A stretch of 7,746 nt of DNA from an uncultured Ruminococcus sp. Lineage in GTDB: Bacteria; Bacillota; Clostridia; Oscillospirales; Acutalibacteraceae. This document shows, piece by piece, positions 6,191 through 7,746 of the stretch (position 1 is the first letter of the stretch; each line of letters begins with the position of its first letter). The stretch spans positions 1 to 7,746 of the forward strand of contig CACWNZ010000070.1 of assembly GCA_902762335.1 (NCBI GenBank), written 5' to 3'. The translations under genes and the position numbers were made by a program. The notes beneath the pieces are model-generated. The model saw nothing but the letters and a program-made list of their open reading frames with translations. It was not told the DNA's origin and made no database searches.

Positions 6191-7746
6191 TCAGCTCAGT
6201 CTGAATACCACGCCCGAATATGCGGGAAGGTCGAGGGTGAGATATTCGTTTGAGAGGCTGTATCCGCTGCCTGCGTCTGCCTGAGTAGAGAAGATGAGTT
6301 CTGCGCTCTCCGCGCCCTCAAGCCTTACCGAATAGCCGCCCTGATAGCCTGCGCCGAGGTTGAATACCGCGACGAGAGTCTCGTCCTCACTGCGGCGTAT
6401 CATAGAATATATCAGTCTCTGCTCCTGCGCGCAGTCCGCCCATTCAAAGCCCTTGTCCTCGTAGTCCTCAAAGAATGCGGGGTGCGAAAGATAGAGATGA
6501 TTGAGAGCCTTCATGTACTCGTGGAAATCATTGTGCGCGGGATCGCCGAGGAGCATGAAGTCCTGCTCGCGCTTTTCGTCCCATTCGCGCTTCTGTGCAA
6601 GCTCGTTGCCCATGAAGTTCAGCTTCTTGCCGGGGTGCATCATCATATAGAGATACAGCGCCCTTGCCTGCTTCATCTTGTCCTCGTCCGAGCCGTACAT
6701 CTTGTTGACTATAGTACCCTTGCCGTGTACCACCTCGTCGTGAGAGAGGGGGAGAAGATAGTTCTCGTCACCGAAGTACATCATCGAGAAGGTCAGCTTA
6801 TGATAGAACTCGCTTCTTCTCTCGGGAGCCTGCCCGAAGAAATAAAGCGTGTCGTTCATCCAGCCGAGATCCCATAGGGCTTGGTAATGCCCTTGAAGCT
6901 CGTGCTGTCCTCTGCGATGAGCATACAGCCCTTGTTGTTCTCTTTGAGATATTTGTTCATGTTCTTTACAAAATCAAGAGCGTTGCTGTTCACGCCCCTT
7001 CTCTCGTCGCCCTGCCAGAAGATTATCCTGCTGATAGCGTCCATTCTCAGCCCGTCAAAGTGGAACTCCTTTAGCCAGAAGTTAGCGGACGACTGAAGGA
7101 AGGTCTTTACCTCGCCTCTTGAATGCATGAAATTGCAGCTGCCCCATTCGCTCATGCCGACGTCCTGATGAGGATACTCATACAGCGCCGAGCCGTCGTA
7201 TTTTGAAAGACCGTAGCTGTCCACGGCAAAATGAACGGGTACGAAATCAAGTATAGCGCCGATGCCGTTTGCGTGGAGCTTGTCTATGAGCTGCTTGAGC
7301 TGCGCGGGAGAGCCGTAACGGCTCGTGGGCGCAAAATAGCCTGTGGTCTGATAGCCCCAGCTCTCGTCGCTCGGATATTCGCAAAGCGGCAGGAACTCAA
7401 CGTAGTTGTAGGCGTTTTCCTTGAGATAGGGGATAAGGTGATCGGCAAGCTGATCGTAGGTATACCATGAGTCGGGTCTGTCCTCGGGCTTTCTGAACGA
7501 GCCCATGTGCATTTCGTATATATTAAGGGGCTTTTCTCTCATGTCGCAGCGCTTTTTCATCCAATCGCCGTCGCTGAAGCTGAACGACGTATCTGTAACT
7601 ATAGACCTGTGTGCGGGGCGAAGTTCCATTGCGTAGCCGTAGGGGTCGCAGTGGTCTATGCAGCCCATATTGGAATATATCCTGTATTCATATTTAGCGC
7701 CTGCGGGCAGACCGTCGACAACAGCCTCATAGAACTGTCCGTTGTA
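6191..7746 (-). pseudogene. glgB: 1,4-alpha-glucan branching enzyme (GH13), frame disrupted and 5' partial
   Basis: Branching enzyme of glycogen synthesis: it cuts alpha-1,4-glucan chains and rejoins them through alpha-1,6 bonds. The gene enters from the right edge with the end of the N-terminal CBM48-like domain (YEAVVDGL, DPYGYAMELRP). The GH13 barrel follows with EFLPLCEYPSDESWGYQTTGYFAPTSRYG-region motifs, the nucleophile Asp of GLRMDAIS (codon 7039-7041) and the acid/base Glu of IAEDSTSF (codon 6910-6912). This frame ends at TGA 6856-6858. The rest continues in another frame from WDLGWMND (TGG at 6872-6874), with the third catalytic Asp of LSHDEVVHGK (codon 6737-6739) and the C-terminal beta domain ending at 6191. 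Family members have about 11 residues (a GGLGF..K segment) between the KP and WDLGW motifs; here only 2 bases remain, so about 31 bases seem lost. This could be a true inactivating deletion or a sequence/assembly error. The family assignment is secure. Confidence 0.9.

Overview
The window looks like a chromosomal segment of a Gram-positive gut or rumen Clostridia, most like Ruminococcus/Oscillospiraceae. This rests on the style of the proteins, the frequent ATA and AGG/AGA codons beside a moderately high G+C content, and strong AGGAGG-type ribosome binding sites. The organism assignment is an inference and no rRNA or marker gene is present to test it.

Left and centre (1-6140, + strand): four closely packed genes read as the 3' end of one operon. 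They are (1) the C-terminal part of a larger protein entering from the left edge, with an acidic linker and two hydrophobic helical hairpins; (2) a roughly 709-residue regulator with a MalT/STAND-type P-loop NTPase domain at its N-terminus and a winged-helix plus BTAD (SARP-like) module at its C-terminus; (3) a 636-residue AAA+ ATPase with a degenerate first and an intact second ATPase module, the second closely resembling the ATPase of extracellular contractile injection systems (eCIS; Afp15/Pvc15 type); and (4) a 248-residue, highly charged, cysteine-free protein of unknown function. Gene spacings are 13 bp, 23 bp and a 1-base stop/start overlap, so co-transcription is likely. The operon ends in a strong GC-rich hairpin at 6146-6179 with T-rich flanks on both sides, suited to stop transcription from both directions.

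Right (6191-7746, - strand): a convergent gene for 1,4-alpha-glucan branching enzyme (glgB, GH13), running off the right edge. It is broken near 6872-6879. About 11 codons that the family normally has appear to be missing and the reading frame shifts, separating two of the three catalytic residues from the third.

The most interesting hypothesis is that genes 1-4 are the distal part of a phage-tail-like contractile injection system locus. The ATPase would serve particle assembly or remodelling, the BTAD regulator would be a built-in expression switch, and the first and last proteins would be candidate cargo, toxin or accessory components. No sheath, tube, baseplate or spike gene lies in the window, so the assignment depends mainly on the ATPase. 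No tRNA, rRNA, CRISPR array, insertion sequence or promoter could be supported. There is no gene-free stretch over 300 bases.
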